Shown: positions 35,771-44,249 of the stretch, piece by piece
Layout of the letters: every line of letters begins with the position of its first letter
Numbering within the stretch: the first letter of the stretch is position 1
DNA from: Methylobacterium platani
GTDB lineage: Bacteria > Pseudomonadota > Alphaproteobacteria > Rhizobiales > Beijerinckiaceae
DNA: 57,659 nt
Direction: 5' to 3'
NCBI RefSeq assembly: GCF_001653715.1
Contig: NZ_LWHQ01000034.1
Coordinates: 122,068-179,726 of the forward strand
Notes under the pieces: model-generated
The model's database searches: none
What the model was told of the DNA's origin: nothing
What the model saw: the letters and a program-made list of their open reading frames with translations, nothing else
Made by a program: the position numbers and the translations under genes

Positions 35771-37006
35771 TCAGAATACGGTGCCGTCGCTCGCGATGGC
35801 CAGCGGCGGCGCCCCTTCCGGCCGCAAGGATTTCGCCAGGCGCCGGCCGGTGGCCCAGGTGCCGCCCTCCAGCACCTTGGCGAGCGGCAATTCGGCCGGA
35901 TCGGCGATCTCCAGCCGCTCGCGCACCAGCGGCGCCAGCCGGTCGAGGAGCGCCACGGTGAGCGCCCGCCACTCGACGACGAGGCGCGAGTCGACCGGGT
36001 GCGCCTGCTTGGCCTCCTCGGGCCGGCGCAGCGCCAGCACCCCGGTATCGAGGAACAGGCCGCCGTTGCGGTACTCGGGCAGGCCGGTCAGGGCGTCGAG
36101 GCCGGTCACGGTGAGGCCCGCCTCCTCCAGCGGTTCCAGCAGCGAGTAGGCCAGCCACTGCGACAGCTTGTGGAACGGCACCAGCCCCTCCGTCGGCCCG
36201 GTGCCGCCGGCGAGCGGATGGCGCCAGGTATCGCCGAGATCGACGCGATCGAGGACGATGCGGCCGGGCCAGATCGGCCCGAGATGGGTCAGCAGCACCT
36301 CCAGCACCGTCTCCGCCGCGACCTCGCCGTCGCGGGACCTGGCCTTGATGCGGTCGAACAGGAAGCCGGGCCGGGCATCCGGCCCGAAACCCTCGGGGTC
36401 GGCCGCTGCGACCTGGCCGAGGCGGTTGAGGAGCGCGGTGCGGCCCGACAGGCCGACGAGCGGGTTGGTCGGCGAGGCCTGGAAGCCGTCGGCGAGCTCG
36501 GCCTCCGTCAGGGTCGCCAGCGCCCGGGCATCGGCGCGGAACGGGTCCTCGGGCGCGGAGGAGAACAGGCCCGACACGAACATGTCGAAGCTCGCCACCG
36601 CCAGCCCCTCGGAGCGGGCATAGGTCTCGCCGGTGCGGCCCTCCTCGTAGCGCCAGGTCGGGCCGGCGCCGGCATCCAGCAGCACGCTTACCACCACGAG
36701 GTCGAAGGCGGCGCGGGCCTGCTCGGCCGGGTCGTCGAAGGGCGCGGCGTGGACGAGGGAGCCCCAGCGCTCGAACCCGCCGACCGAGAAGTGACGCCAG
36801 CGGGCGTGATACGGGATGGCGAGGTCCGGATAGGCCTCGCGGATGGTCTCGACCACCGCGTCGGCGCAAGCGCCCAAGCGGCCGAGATCGACCACGAAAT
36901 GATCGAGCCGCCCGTCGAGCCCGGCCTGGAGCAGGGTCTCGGCGCGGGCGCGCACCGCCCGGGCCGAGAGCAGGCTGCGGGCGGTCGAAAACTCAGGCAC
37001 GGGCAT
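35771..37006 (-). CDS. URC4/Urg3 family protein (DUF1688)
   Basis: A 411-residue protein matching the URC4/Urg3 (DUF1688) family. Visible stretches include RSLLSARAVRARAETLL, YHARWRHFSVGG, NPLVGLSGRTALLNRLG, VPFHKLSQWLAYSLLEPLEEAG and LTGLPEYRNGGLFLDTGVL. In the yeast Lachancea kluyveri URC4 is required for the reductive-independent uracil catabolic (URC) pathway; its exact reaction is unsettled. It lies 38 bp after the GTP cyclohydrolase II homologue and upstream of upp, the same gene set as the URC cluster. Confidence 0.9.
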   Translation of the reverse strand: MPVPEFSTARSLLSARAVRARAETLLQAGLDGRLDHFVVDLGRLGACADAVVETIREAYPDLAIPYHARWRHFSVGGFERWGSLVHAAPFDDPAEQARAAFDLVVVSVLLDAGAGPTWRYEEGRTGETYARSEGLAVASFDMFVSGLFSSAPEDPFRADARALATLTEAELADGFQASPTNPLVGLSGRTALLNRLGQVAAADPEGFGPDARPGFLFDRIKARSRDGEVAAETVLEVLLTHLGPIWPGRIVLDRVDLGDTWRHPLAGGTGPTEGLVPFHKLSQWLAYSLLEPLEEAGLTVTGLDALTGLPEYRNGGLFLDTGVLALRRPEEAKQAHPVDSRLVVEWRALTVALLDRLAPLVRERLEIADPAELPLAKVLEGGTWATGRRLAKSLRPEGAPPLAIASDGTVF

Positions 37007-37044
37007 CTCCAGGGTCGTGGTCGCGGGGGCGGCCGAGCCTCGGC

Positions 37045-38295
<1,251 letters not shown>

Positions 38296-38456
38296 GCGGA
38301 CGCGCCGTCCTTCAACGGAGAAGGCTCCCCGCGGGGGCCGCGAGGAGCCTGTCGAGTGCTTGACCTGGACGAGGGTAGCCCTGGGCGATTCGGCCCGTCA
38401 AGCTCAAGCCTGAGGCGCCGGACGCCTATCCGGGCGGCAGGGCCCTCCCCGTCGGA

Positions 38457-38882
38457 TCAGAAGTTCGAGCCGGCGCGGCGGCGGGCCATGAAGGCGTCGA
38501 ACTGCTCGCGGTCGCGGGCGCGCTTCAGCTCGTCCACGAACTCGGTGAAGGCGCGGCTCTCCTCCTCGAGGCGGCGGCGCTCCTCTTCGAGGCGCTCGAT
38601 CTCCTTGCGGCGGTACTCCTCGAAGGCCCAGTTGCCGCTGTCGTGGCGCGCGGCGCCGAAGCCGGAGAAGCCCGAGAACCCGTTGCGGAAGGACCGCTCG
38701 GCGAAGGACTTCATCTCGTTCAAGGCCGGGTATCCCATGAGCTTCCACACCACGTAGGCCGCGGCCAACGGCCACGCATAGATGAAACCGATGACGATCG
38801 CGCCGATCTCGATGGAGCGGCGCGGGAACGGGCCGCTGCGGCAGGCGCGGCCGCTCGACCAGGGGGCAGAGGAATACGACAC
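38457..38882 (-). CDS. DUF2852 family membrane protein
   Basis: A 141-residue protein with one main TM region (about 27-47, EIGAIVIGFIYAWPLAAAYVVWK). A Gly/Phe-rich segment follows (FRNGFSGFSGFG), then a charged coiled coil (RRKEIERLEEERRRLEEESR) ending DAFMARRRAGSNF. This matches DUF2852, common in alphaproteobacteria. Start GTG 38882 with GGGAGA upstream. Function unknown. Confidence 0.85.
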   Translation of the reverse strand: MSYSSAPWSSGRACRSGPFPRRSIEIGAIVIGFIYAWPLAAAYVVWKLMGYPALNEMKSFAERSFRNGFSGFSGFGAARHDSGNWAFEEYRRKEIERLEEERRRLEEESRAFTEFVDELKRARDREQFDAFMARRRAGSNF

Positions 38883-39706
38883 GTCACGATCTCCCGCAGG
38901 ATGTGAATGTGAACGACATTTACATGCGGGGTCGGCGCGGCGGTTTCAAGGAGGGGGCGGCGGGGAAAAATGCGCGGGGCTCGGGTGAGCCGCTCCCGCG
39001 CCGCCGCGCGGGGCGGCACCGCGGCCCTGCGCCGGCAGATCGCCATCGGCGACGAGACCCTGCGCGGCTCGGCCGCCGGCACCCTTGCGTCGGCGGCCGG
39101 GCGCCGGCGAACGACGGCCTGACGAGAGCCTTCACCAACCCGCTCTCGATCGACGACCCGGCCGCCAGCGGCACCGCGATCGACCTACCGAGCCTGTAGG
39201 CCCAGGCGTCGAGCCGGATGCAGAGCATCCTGGCGGCGCCTTGCGGCGTAGCGGCGGCGTCGGGGACGTGGCCCGATGGTGCTCCCGGCCTTCGGGGCGA
39301 GCCCGGAGCGCTGTGACGGCGGGGATCTCGGTCACCAGCGACGCGCCGATCGCCTCGACGGGTGTCGGCCTGCGGCTGTCGGCGACGACGACCGGCGTGT
39401 CGTCGGCCGGCCGGGTGGGCTTGAGGATCACGCGATGAAGCGCAGCTTCACCGACCGGTTCCGAGCTCCGGGGCGAGCCGTGAACGGGGGTGCGGCGCGA
39501 GCCGCGCGGTCCTTTCGTTTGCAGGATCGTCCCCGAACGGCGGCGCGAGAGCCGTCCCCACCGCGGACGCGGAAGGCTTCCCGCACCGCATGCGGCTTGC
39601 CGGAGCGGCGGCGGATTGCGGTGGCCCTGCCCGCATCGGGGAGCGGGCTCACGCGGACGACGCGCGCCGCGCCATTCGATTCGGTGCGTCGCGCCGGCTG
39701 CCCGCT
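38883..39706. other. About 0.8 kb without a convincing gene; possible decayed locus
   Basis: No open frame here has a recognisable domain. Short stretches look protein-like but in different frames: RRQIAIGDETLRGSAAG (about 39020-39070, plus strand), AFTNPLSIDDPAASGTAIDL (about 39129-39190) and ISVTSDAPIASTGVGLRL (about 39320-39370). They lie in order on the plus strand and are interrupted by stops and shifts. This pattern would fit a heavily decayed gene, but I cannot name its family and chance is not excluded. Confidence 0.35.
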
Positions 39707-39883
39707 TCAGCGCGGATCCACCCCCTGGTGCGGCCGCGGCGCGCCGCCGTGGTGGTCGGTGAAGCTCGAGCGCTCACCCGTCTCCTTGGCGCGCTGGACG
39801 CGCATGCGCTGCCAGATCAGGAACAGGATGACCAGCGCGAAGGTCGTGAAGGCGAGCATGTAGATCAGGCCGGAATCGCCCAT
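39707..39883 (-). CDS. 58-residue single-TM protein beside the puf operon
   Basis: A 58-residue protein with a short N-terminus (MGDSG), one TM helix (about 6-25, LIYMLAFTTFALVILFLIWQ), a basic stop-transfer stretch (RMRVQRAKE) and a polar His/Pro-rich tail. GGAGG lies 8 bp before the ATG at 39883, which supports translation. It is co-directional with and downstream of pufC but lies beyond that operon's terminator, so it likely has its own promoter in the 298-bp gap. No known family. Confidence 0.65.
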   Translation of the reverse strand: MGDSGLIYMLAFTTFALVILFLIWQRMRVQRAKETGERSSFTDHHGGAPRPHQGVDPR

Positions 39884-40118
39884 GGCCGTTGCCTCCGTGA
39901 AGAACGCCCGCAATGGCGTGGAGCCGCATGGGGCGTGGGTTGACGGGCGCACGGGCAGCGGACCGCCGTCGCACGTGTCAATCCAACTCCTCGAACCTGC
40001 CATCGTGCCGATGCGGCAAATCGTCGTGAGATGATACACCGATCTTCGGCGCCGACATCAGGCTGAAAACCGGTTCGGTCGCAGGCAATCGATTGTGCGT
40101 CATCGCTCCCAGGAAGCG

Positions 40119-40152
40119 AAAAGGCCCCGGCTCCTCTCGGAACCGGGGTCCA
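40119..40152 (-). terminator. Rho-independent terminator of the puf operon
   Basis: Read on the minus strand from 40152, the arms GACCCCGG and CCGGGGCC enclose a short purine-rich loop region (imperfect inner pairing GGTTCC/GGAGCC). TTTT follows at 40122-40119. It lies 30 bp downstream of the pufC stop. Confidence 0.8.
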
Positions 40153-40181
40153 GTTGCGGTGGTGGATCGTGGGTGGCGGGG

Positions 40182-41228
40182 TTACGGCGCCTTCGGCATC
40201 GGCCCTCCGGCGAGCTCGGGATAGTCCTTGAGCATCTGGGCGCCGTTGAGGGGCTTGGCCAATCCCTGGTGGCAGGTGGTGCAGTTGGCCTTCGGCGGGT
40301 CGCCTTCCGGGCCGAGGCGCGCCTCGGGCAGGACCGGGGTCAGCGGCGCGATGAAGTTGCCGTTGATGTCGCGCACCATCCGGATGCCGTGCCAGGCGGT
40401 GACGCGCTTCGGGGTGCTCTCCTCCCACGAGGAGAAGGCGCGGCTGTTGTGGCAGTAGGTGCAGTTGACCCCCAGGCCCTCCGCCATGTGGATCATCAGG
40501 GCGTAGGTCTTCTCCGCGGTCTGGATCGGCTTCGACGGGCTCGTCGGCAGGGCCGTCCGGGACGCGACCCGGATGGCGTTCTGGTCGACGTCCTTGTCGT
40601 CGAGGAGTCCCTGGAAGGGGTCGTAGTTGAGCGAGCTGAGGCCGGCCTCCGGCGCCGGATGGTTCTGGCCGTTGTCGCGGGCGGCGAAGCCGAGGGCGTG
40701 GGGCGGGCCGGGATTGTCGTGCCAGACCGCCTTCGGCACCGGGTTGCCGCGGTGGCAGGTGTAGCAGGTCACGCCGGTCTGCCCGACGTGGTTCTGCCAG
40801 TCCGCGTTGATGTGGCGGACCATGCGGAGCATCGAGCGCGCCACCGTCTTGGCGTAGACCGTGTCGTCGGCCATGTTCTCGACGTTGTGGCAATAGGCGC
40901 AGCCCTGCTCGGGCGCCACCCACTCGGTGATCGAGGCCATCACGCGGTTGAACTGGTCGGTCGAGAGGTCGGTCAGCACCTTGACGTTCTGGTAGGTCTG
41001 CGTCGCGGGTTCGCCGCCGGGCGGGACGGGATCCTGGGGCGCCGGCGCGGCGTTCTCCTCGAGCTTGACGGCGAGGGTGCGGGGGTTCTGCACCTGCACC
41101 ATGCCGGTGCCGCGGAACCCCGTCTGCTCGGAGCGGACCGGGGGCCGGGTCCAGCCCGCGGTGCCGAACATCGCGCCGGTGAGCAGCACCGCCACCACGA
41201 CGCCGAGGATCTGCAGGGCGAGCTTCAT
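40182..41228 (-). CDS. pufC: Photosynthetic reaction centre four-heme cytochrome PufC
   Basis: A 348-residue cytochrome with exactly four CxxCH motifs (CAYCH, CYTCH, CTYCH, CTTCH), as in canonical tetraheme reaction-centre cytochromes. It donates electrons to the photo-oxidised special pair on the periplasmic side. The N-terminus is a TM/signal segment (LALQILGVVVAVLLTGAMFG) followed by TAGWTR; no lipobox cysteine is present, so it is probably held by an uncleaved helix rather than a lipid anchor. The start overlaps the pufM stop by 4 bp (ATGA). The axial Met ligands lie in SMLRMVRHIN-type helices. Confidence 0.97.
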   Translation of the reverse strand: MKLALQILGVVVAVLLTGAMFGTAGWTRPPVRSEQTGFRGTGMVQVQNPRTLAVKLEENAAPAPQDPVPPGGEPATQTYQNVKVLTDLSTDQFNRVMASITEWVAPEQGCAYCHNVENMADDTVYAKTVARSMLRMVRHINADWQNHVGQTGVTCYTCHRGNPVPKAVWHDNPGPPHALGFAARDNGQNHPAPEAGLSSLNYDPFQGLLDDKDVDQNAIRVASRTALPTSPSKPIQTAEKTYALMIHMAEGLGVNCTYCHNSRAFSSWEESTPKRVTAWHGIRMVRDINGNFIAPLTPVLPEARLGPEGDPPKANCTTCHQGLAKPLNGAQMLKDYPELAGGPMPKAP

Positions 41229-42205
41229 GGCGTGCCTCCCGGGTTGGCGAGCGGATCCACCACCGGGCCGTAGATCTGCGGGTAATGCGGCGCGACGCCG
41301 TGCTTGACCGCCCAGAGGTACCAGTTGTCGACGACGGTGCCGGTGAGCAGGATGCCGATGCCGCCGGTCAGCGTCGTCAGGAACGCGAACCACCACAGCC
41401 AGCGATGGACCGATTCCATCGTGGCGTTGAAGCCCATGGTCCAGCGCCAGAACAGGGCGGCGCGCTCGGTCGCGGTGCCGCGGTCGACGATCTGCTCGAT
41501 CTCGCGCTCGCCGCCGTAGCGGCTCACCGCCAGGATGGTGGCGCCGTGCATGGCGAACAGCATCGTCGACCCGTACAGGAAGACGATCGAGAGCATGTGG
41601 AACGGATTGTAGAACAGGTTGCCGTAGCGCAGCGAGAACGCGGCGGTCCAGTCGAGGTGCGGGAAGATGCCGAACGGCACCGCCTCGCTCCAGCTCCCCA
41701 TCAGGATCGGCCGGATGAAGCCGAGCACCAGGTAGAGCCAGATCGCCGAGGCGAAGGCCCAGGGCACGTGGTAGCCGAGGCCGAGCGCCCGGGCGCGCCG
41801 GAACAGCCGCACCCACCACAAGAGGATCGAGGCGGTGAGGAAGAAGCCGGCGAGCAGCCACCAGCCGCCCTCGGCGAGGGGCGGCAGGATCGTGAGCCCG
41901 TATTCGGGTCGCGGCGGCTCGAGGGCGAGCCAGGGCAGCTGGCGCAGGAACTGGACCGGGTCCCAGTTCACCGAGGCCCACATGTTGAGGCCGATGATCT
42001 CGAAGGCGATGAACCCGCTCGCCAGCGACAGGGTCCCGAGGGTGCCGAGGTAGAACGGCCCGATCTGGGCGTTGCCGACGAGGCCGGCGAGGTAGTTGAA
42101 GCCGCCCTTGCCGACGCGGTTCTCGATCTCGGGGATCTCGACGCCGGCCTCCGGGTGGAGCGGGTGGACCTGCACCTGGGTGTAGATGTTCTGGTAGTAC
42201 CCCAT
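41225..42205 (-). CDS. pufM: Photosynthetic reaction centre M subunit
   Basis: A 326-residue five-TM protein. GYYQNIYTQVQVHP start, YLGTLGTLSLASGFIAFE (helix A), PHLDWTAAFSLRYGNLFYNPFHMLSIVFLYGSTMLFAMHG region with the bacteriochlorophyll-ligand His, ERAALFWRWTMGFNATMESVHRW with iron-ligand residues, and WYLWAVKHGVAPHYPQ at the C-terminus. It binds pigments and quinone A with PufL. It lies 58 bp after pufL and is translationally coupled to pufC. Confidence 0.98.
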   Translation of the reverse strand: MGYYQNIYTQVQVHPLHPEAGVEIPEIENRVGKGGFNYLAGLVGNAQIGPFYLGTLGTLSLASGFIAFEIIGLNMWASVNWDPVQFLRQLPWLALEPPRPEYGLTILPPLAEGGWWLLAGFFLTASILLWWVRLFRRARALGLGYHVPWAFASAIWLYLVLGFIRPILMGSWSEAVPFGIFPHLDWTAAFSLRYGNLFYNPFHMLSIVFLYGSTMLFAMHGATILAVSRYGGEREIEQIVDRGTATERAALFWRWTMGFNATMESVHRWLWWFAFLTTLTGGIGILLTGTVVDNWYLWAVKHGVAPHYPQIYGPVVDPLANPGGTP

Positions 42206-42263
42206 GGCGGCGGATGCCTTCTGAAGGGTGTCGGGCGAACGCGGCGGGAAACCGGAGCGCGGC

Positions 42264-43088
42264 TCAGCGCCAGATCGGCAGGCTCAACCACCAGCCCCAC
42301 CATTCGGGCCAGCCGCGGGTCCAGAACGGGCCGCTGATGACGATGCAGACCGCGCTCCAGAACCCGGCCGACAGGGCGAGGAACAGGCCGAGACGGTGGA
42401 TGCCGATCGTGCCGATCGAGTAGCCGATCGTGTCGCGGAAGAAACTGTCCTCGTGCTCGGGGGTCTTGACCACCTCACCCTTCGGCGGGTTCGTCGAGGA
42501 CAGGATCAGCGAGCCGTGCAGCGACAGGGCGAAGGTCGTCGTGAAGAAGAACGTCACGCCGAGCATGTGCGCCGGGTTGTAATGGAAGTGGAGATACTGG
42601 TAGCCGACGTTCGACACCCAATCGAGGTGGCTCAGGATCCCGTAGGGAAAGCCGTGGCCCCAGGCCCCCATCAGCATGGGCCTGATCACCACCAGGGTGA
42701 CGTAGGCGAAGATCGCCACCGAGAAGGCGAACGGCACGTGGTAGCCGATGCCGAGCTTGCGGCAGATCTCGACCTCGCGCAGCGCCCAGGAGCCGAACGA
42801 GCCGACGGCGCAGAAGGTGATGATCTGCCACAGGCCGCCCTCGCGCAGGGGTGCCAGCGCCAGCCCGTACTTGAGGTCGGGCGGCGCGATGTTGATCTGC
42901 CAGACGTTCCAGGTCGGGCCGAGGGCGGCGCCCCAGACGATCAGGCCGGTGCCGAGCAGGGTGAAGAACAGGCCGGTGACCCCGAAGAACCCGACGTAGA
43001 ACGGCCCGACCCAGAAATCGAACAGGTCGCCGCCGAGCAGCGTGCCGCCGCGGACCCGGTATTTGCGCTCGAAGTTCAGCATGGCCAT
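42264..43088 (-). CDS. pufL: Photosynthetic reaction centre L subunit
   Basis: A 274-residue five-TM protein. MAMLNFERKYRVRGGTLLGG is the family N-terminus and fixes the start at 43088. Other landmarks are FDFWVGPFYVGFFGV, GIGYHVPFAFSVAIFAY, LSHLDWVSNVGYQYLHFHYNPAH with chlorophyll-ligand histidines, and TIGIHRLGLFLALSAGFWSA with an iron-ligand His. It forms the reaction-centre core with PufM. The 238-bp spacer from pufA holds two hairpins that may uncouple pufBA and pufLMC mRNA levels. Confidence 0.98.
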   Translation of the reverse strand: MAMLNFERKYRVRGGTLLGGDLFDFWVGPFYVGFFGVTGLFFTLLGTGLIVWGAALGPTWNVWQINIAPPDLKYGLALAPLREGGLWQIITFCAVGSFGSWALREVEICRKLGIGYHVPFAFSVAIFAYVTLVVIRPMLMGAWGHGFPYGILSHLDWVSNVGYQYLHFHYNPAHMLGVTFFFTTTFALSLHGSLILSSTNPPKGEVVKTPEHEDSFFRDTIGYSIGTIGIHRLGLFLALSAGFWSAVCIVISGPFWTRGWPEWWGWWLSLPIWR

Positions 43089-43216
43089 GGCGCGGCCCTC
43101 CCCGTCCGCGGTGGAAGCGTGGTGGCCGCGGGCGGGGCGCGACGCCCGTCCGCGGTGCGAGGACGCCCGGGGCAACGATGCCCGGCGAGTGAGCGTCCGG
43201 TCCGCCGGCCTAAGCA

Positions 43217-43254
43217 GACTTGCGTTGGCAGGACTTGCGTTGGCAGGCCAACGC
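43217..43254. repeat. 15-bp tandem repeat plus hairpin in pufA-pufL spacer
   Basis: GACTTGCGTTGGCAG is repeated exactly at 43217-43231 and 43232-43246. The second copy forms an 8-bp hairpin GCGTTGGC/GCCAACGC (43237-43244 with 43247-43254). CCTAAGCAGA at 43209-43218 is also the reverse complement of TCTGCTTAGG at 43322-43331, allowing a long-range pairing that would fold the whole spacer. Confidence 0.85.
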
Positions 43255-43281
43255 TTCGCCCGCTTAGGTCCTTGTTCTGTC

Positions 43282-43326
43282 GCAGATTTTTGGCGCCGAA
43301 CCGGTAACCACTTCGGCGAAATCTGC
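43282..43326. repeat. Palindromic element directly after pufA
   Basis: GCAGATTT (43282-43289) pairs with AAATCTGC (43319-43326), and CGCCGAA (43294-43300) with TTCGGCG (43312-43318), leaving a 4-nt bulge and the loop CCGGTAACCAC. It begins at the base next to the pufA stop on the minus strand. By position it is the expected intercistronic mRNA hairpin; by its loop it resembles the 7-49 element and Rhizobiales intergenic palindromes. Confidence 0.85.
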
Positions 43327-43506
43327 TTAGGTCGGCAGGACGAGGCTGTGGGGGATCTCCGCCTTCTTCACCGCCGGACCTTCCAGCCAGTTGAACCGGT
43401 TGGTGCTGAGCAGGATGAAGTGGATCAGGATCGCGAGCACGAACAGGAAGGTGGCCAGGGCCACCAGCGTGCGGCGCGGATCGAAGAGAAGCCAGACCTT
43501 GTGCAT
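43327..43506 (-). CDS. pufA: Light-harvesting 1 alpha subunit
   Basis: A 59-residue LH1 alpha polypeptide read directly from the sequence. The N-terminus is MHKVWLLFDPRRTLVALATF, then a TM helix with the bacteriochlorophyll-ligand His in LAILIHFILLSTNRFNWLEG and a polar C-terminus ending HSLVLPT. One antenna ring subunit surrounding the reaction centre. It starts 16 bp after pufB and is followed at once by the 43282-43326 hairpin. Confidence 0.96.
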   Translation of the reverse strand: MHKVWLLFDPRRTLVALATFLFVLAILIHFILLSTNRFNWLEGPAVKKAEIPHSLVLPT

Positions 43507-43522
43507 GGCGTGGGGTCCTTGC

Positions 43523-43753
43523 CTACGAGATGAAGGGCAGGATGCTGTTGGCAGCGACCTTCACGCCGCTCTCCAGCGCCGAATAGCCGTTCGGCCCCGG
43601 CAGCCAGGGCCGCCACAGCCAGACGAGGAAGTGCGCGACGACCGCGATCGCCGTGAAGATGATGAAGCTGGTGACGAAGATGCCGTGGAACTCCTTCGCC
43701 TCCTCTTCGGTGAGTCCTGACAGTACGCTGGGTTTGTCCATGCCGTTGGCCAT
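43523..43753 (-). CDS. pufB: Light-harvesting 1 beta subunit
   Basis: A 76-residue LH1 beta polypeptide: polar N-terminus with GLTEEEAKEFHGIFVTSFI, one TM helix with the pigment-ligand His in AVVAHFLVWLWRPWLPG. Typical LH1 beta chains end soon after WRPWLPG; here about 20 further residues (GYSALESGVKVAANSILPFIS) extend the C-terminus, region only partly conserved. The start at 43753 has GGAGG 8 bp upstream; a second ATG at 43741 is less well placed. Confidence 0.95.
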   Translation of the reverse strand: MANGMDKPSVLSGLTEEEAKEFHGIFVTSFIIFTAIAVVAHFLVWLWRPWLPGPNGYSALESGVKVAANSILPFIS

Positions 43754-43896
43754 TGCCGAACCTCCGGATGCGGATCCGCGCGGGGGCTCCCGCGCGGGGT
43801 TGCCCGGCCGCGACGGACGGGCGGTCTCTCCACCGCCGGGGACGGCGGCGGAAACTCGGCCCAAGGGGGGATCGAGCCCGGGAGGCCCCCGATCGG

Positions 43897-43960
43897 GGCC
43901 TCGCCCCGAGGAGGCCTCGCCCCGAGGAGGCCTCACCCCGAGGAGGCCTCACCCCATGAA
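43897..43960. repeat. 16-bp tandem repeat in puf leader
   Basis: Units beginning GGCCTCGCCCCGAGGA start at 43897, 43913, 43929 (A for G at position 7) and 43945 (partial). Each junction contains the palindrome GAGGCCTC. The array begins within the last codons of the pufQ-position ORF and runs into the 195-bp spacer before pufB. Confidence 0.9.
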
Positions 43961-44155
43961 GGCGAAGGGGATCGCCGAGAGGGCCATCGCCCGCGCCTCG
44001 CCGAACACCGAGCGGCGGGGGCCGGCGGCGGCGCCCGGGCGCAGGCGCTGCAGCGCCGCGGCGACCAGGAAGACCGGGTAGGTCGCCGCCAGGATGGCCC
44101 GGAACTGGACCGCTTCCGAACGGGACCGCGAAACCGTGACGAACGAACGGGACAT
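43949..44155 (-). CDS. Small membrane protein in the pufQ position
   Basis: A 68-residue protein between bchZ and pufB. A basic N-terminus (MSRSFVTVSRSRSEAVQFR) precedes one clear TM helix (LAATYPVFLVAAALQRL), and a second weakly hydrophobic C-terminal stretch ends LSAIPFAFMG. GGAGGAG 10 bp before the ATG supports translation. In Rhodobacter the pufQ gene, whose product affects bacteriochlorophyll supply, occupies this position; sequence likeness is only suggestive, so no symbol is given. Its 3' end carries the 16-bp tandem array. Confidence 0.65.
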   Translation of the reverse strand: MSRSFVTVSRSRSEAVQFRAILAATYPVFLVAAALQRLRPGAAAGPRRSVFGEARAMALSAIPFAFMG

Positions 44156-44249
44156 GGTCTCGGCTCTCCTCCCTTCTCGCGCGCGGATGCGCGCGAGCGT
44201 TTTCCACGAGACCGGCGCGGCGGGTGCCGCGCCGGAAGGCGTCCGGCCC

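Noticed and set aside
38894..38925. TGTGAATGTGAACGACA as a PpsR-type operator before DUF2852
   Set aside because: The spacers are 11 bases, one short of the TGT-N12-ACA rule, and the gene is not a photosynthesis gene.
39276..39863. A 195-residue plus-strand open frame near the puf end
   Set aside because: Arg/Ala/Pro-rich translation without domains; its end is antisense to the well-supported 58-residue gene.
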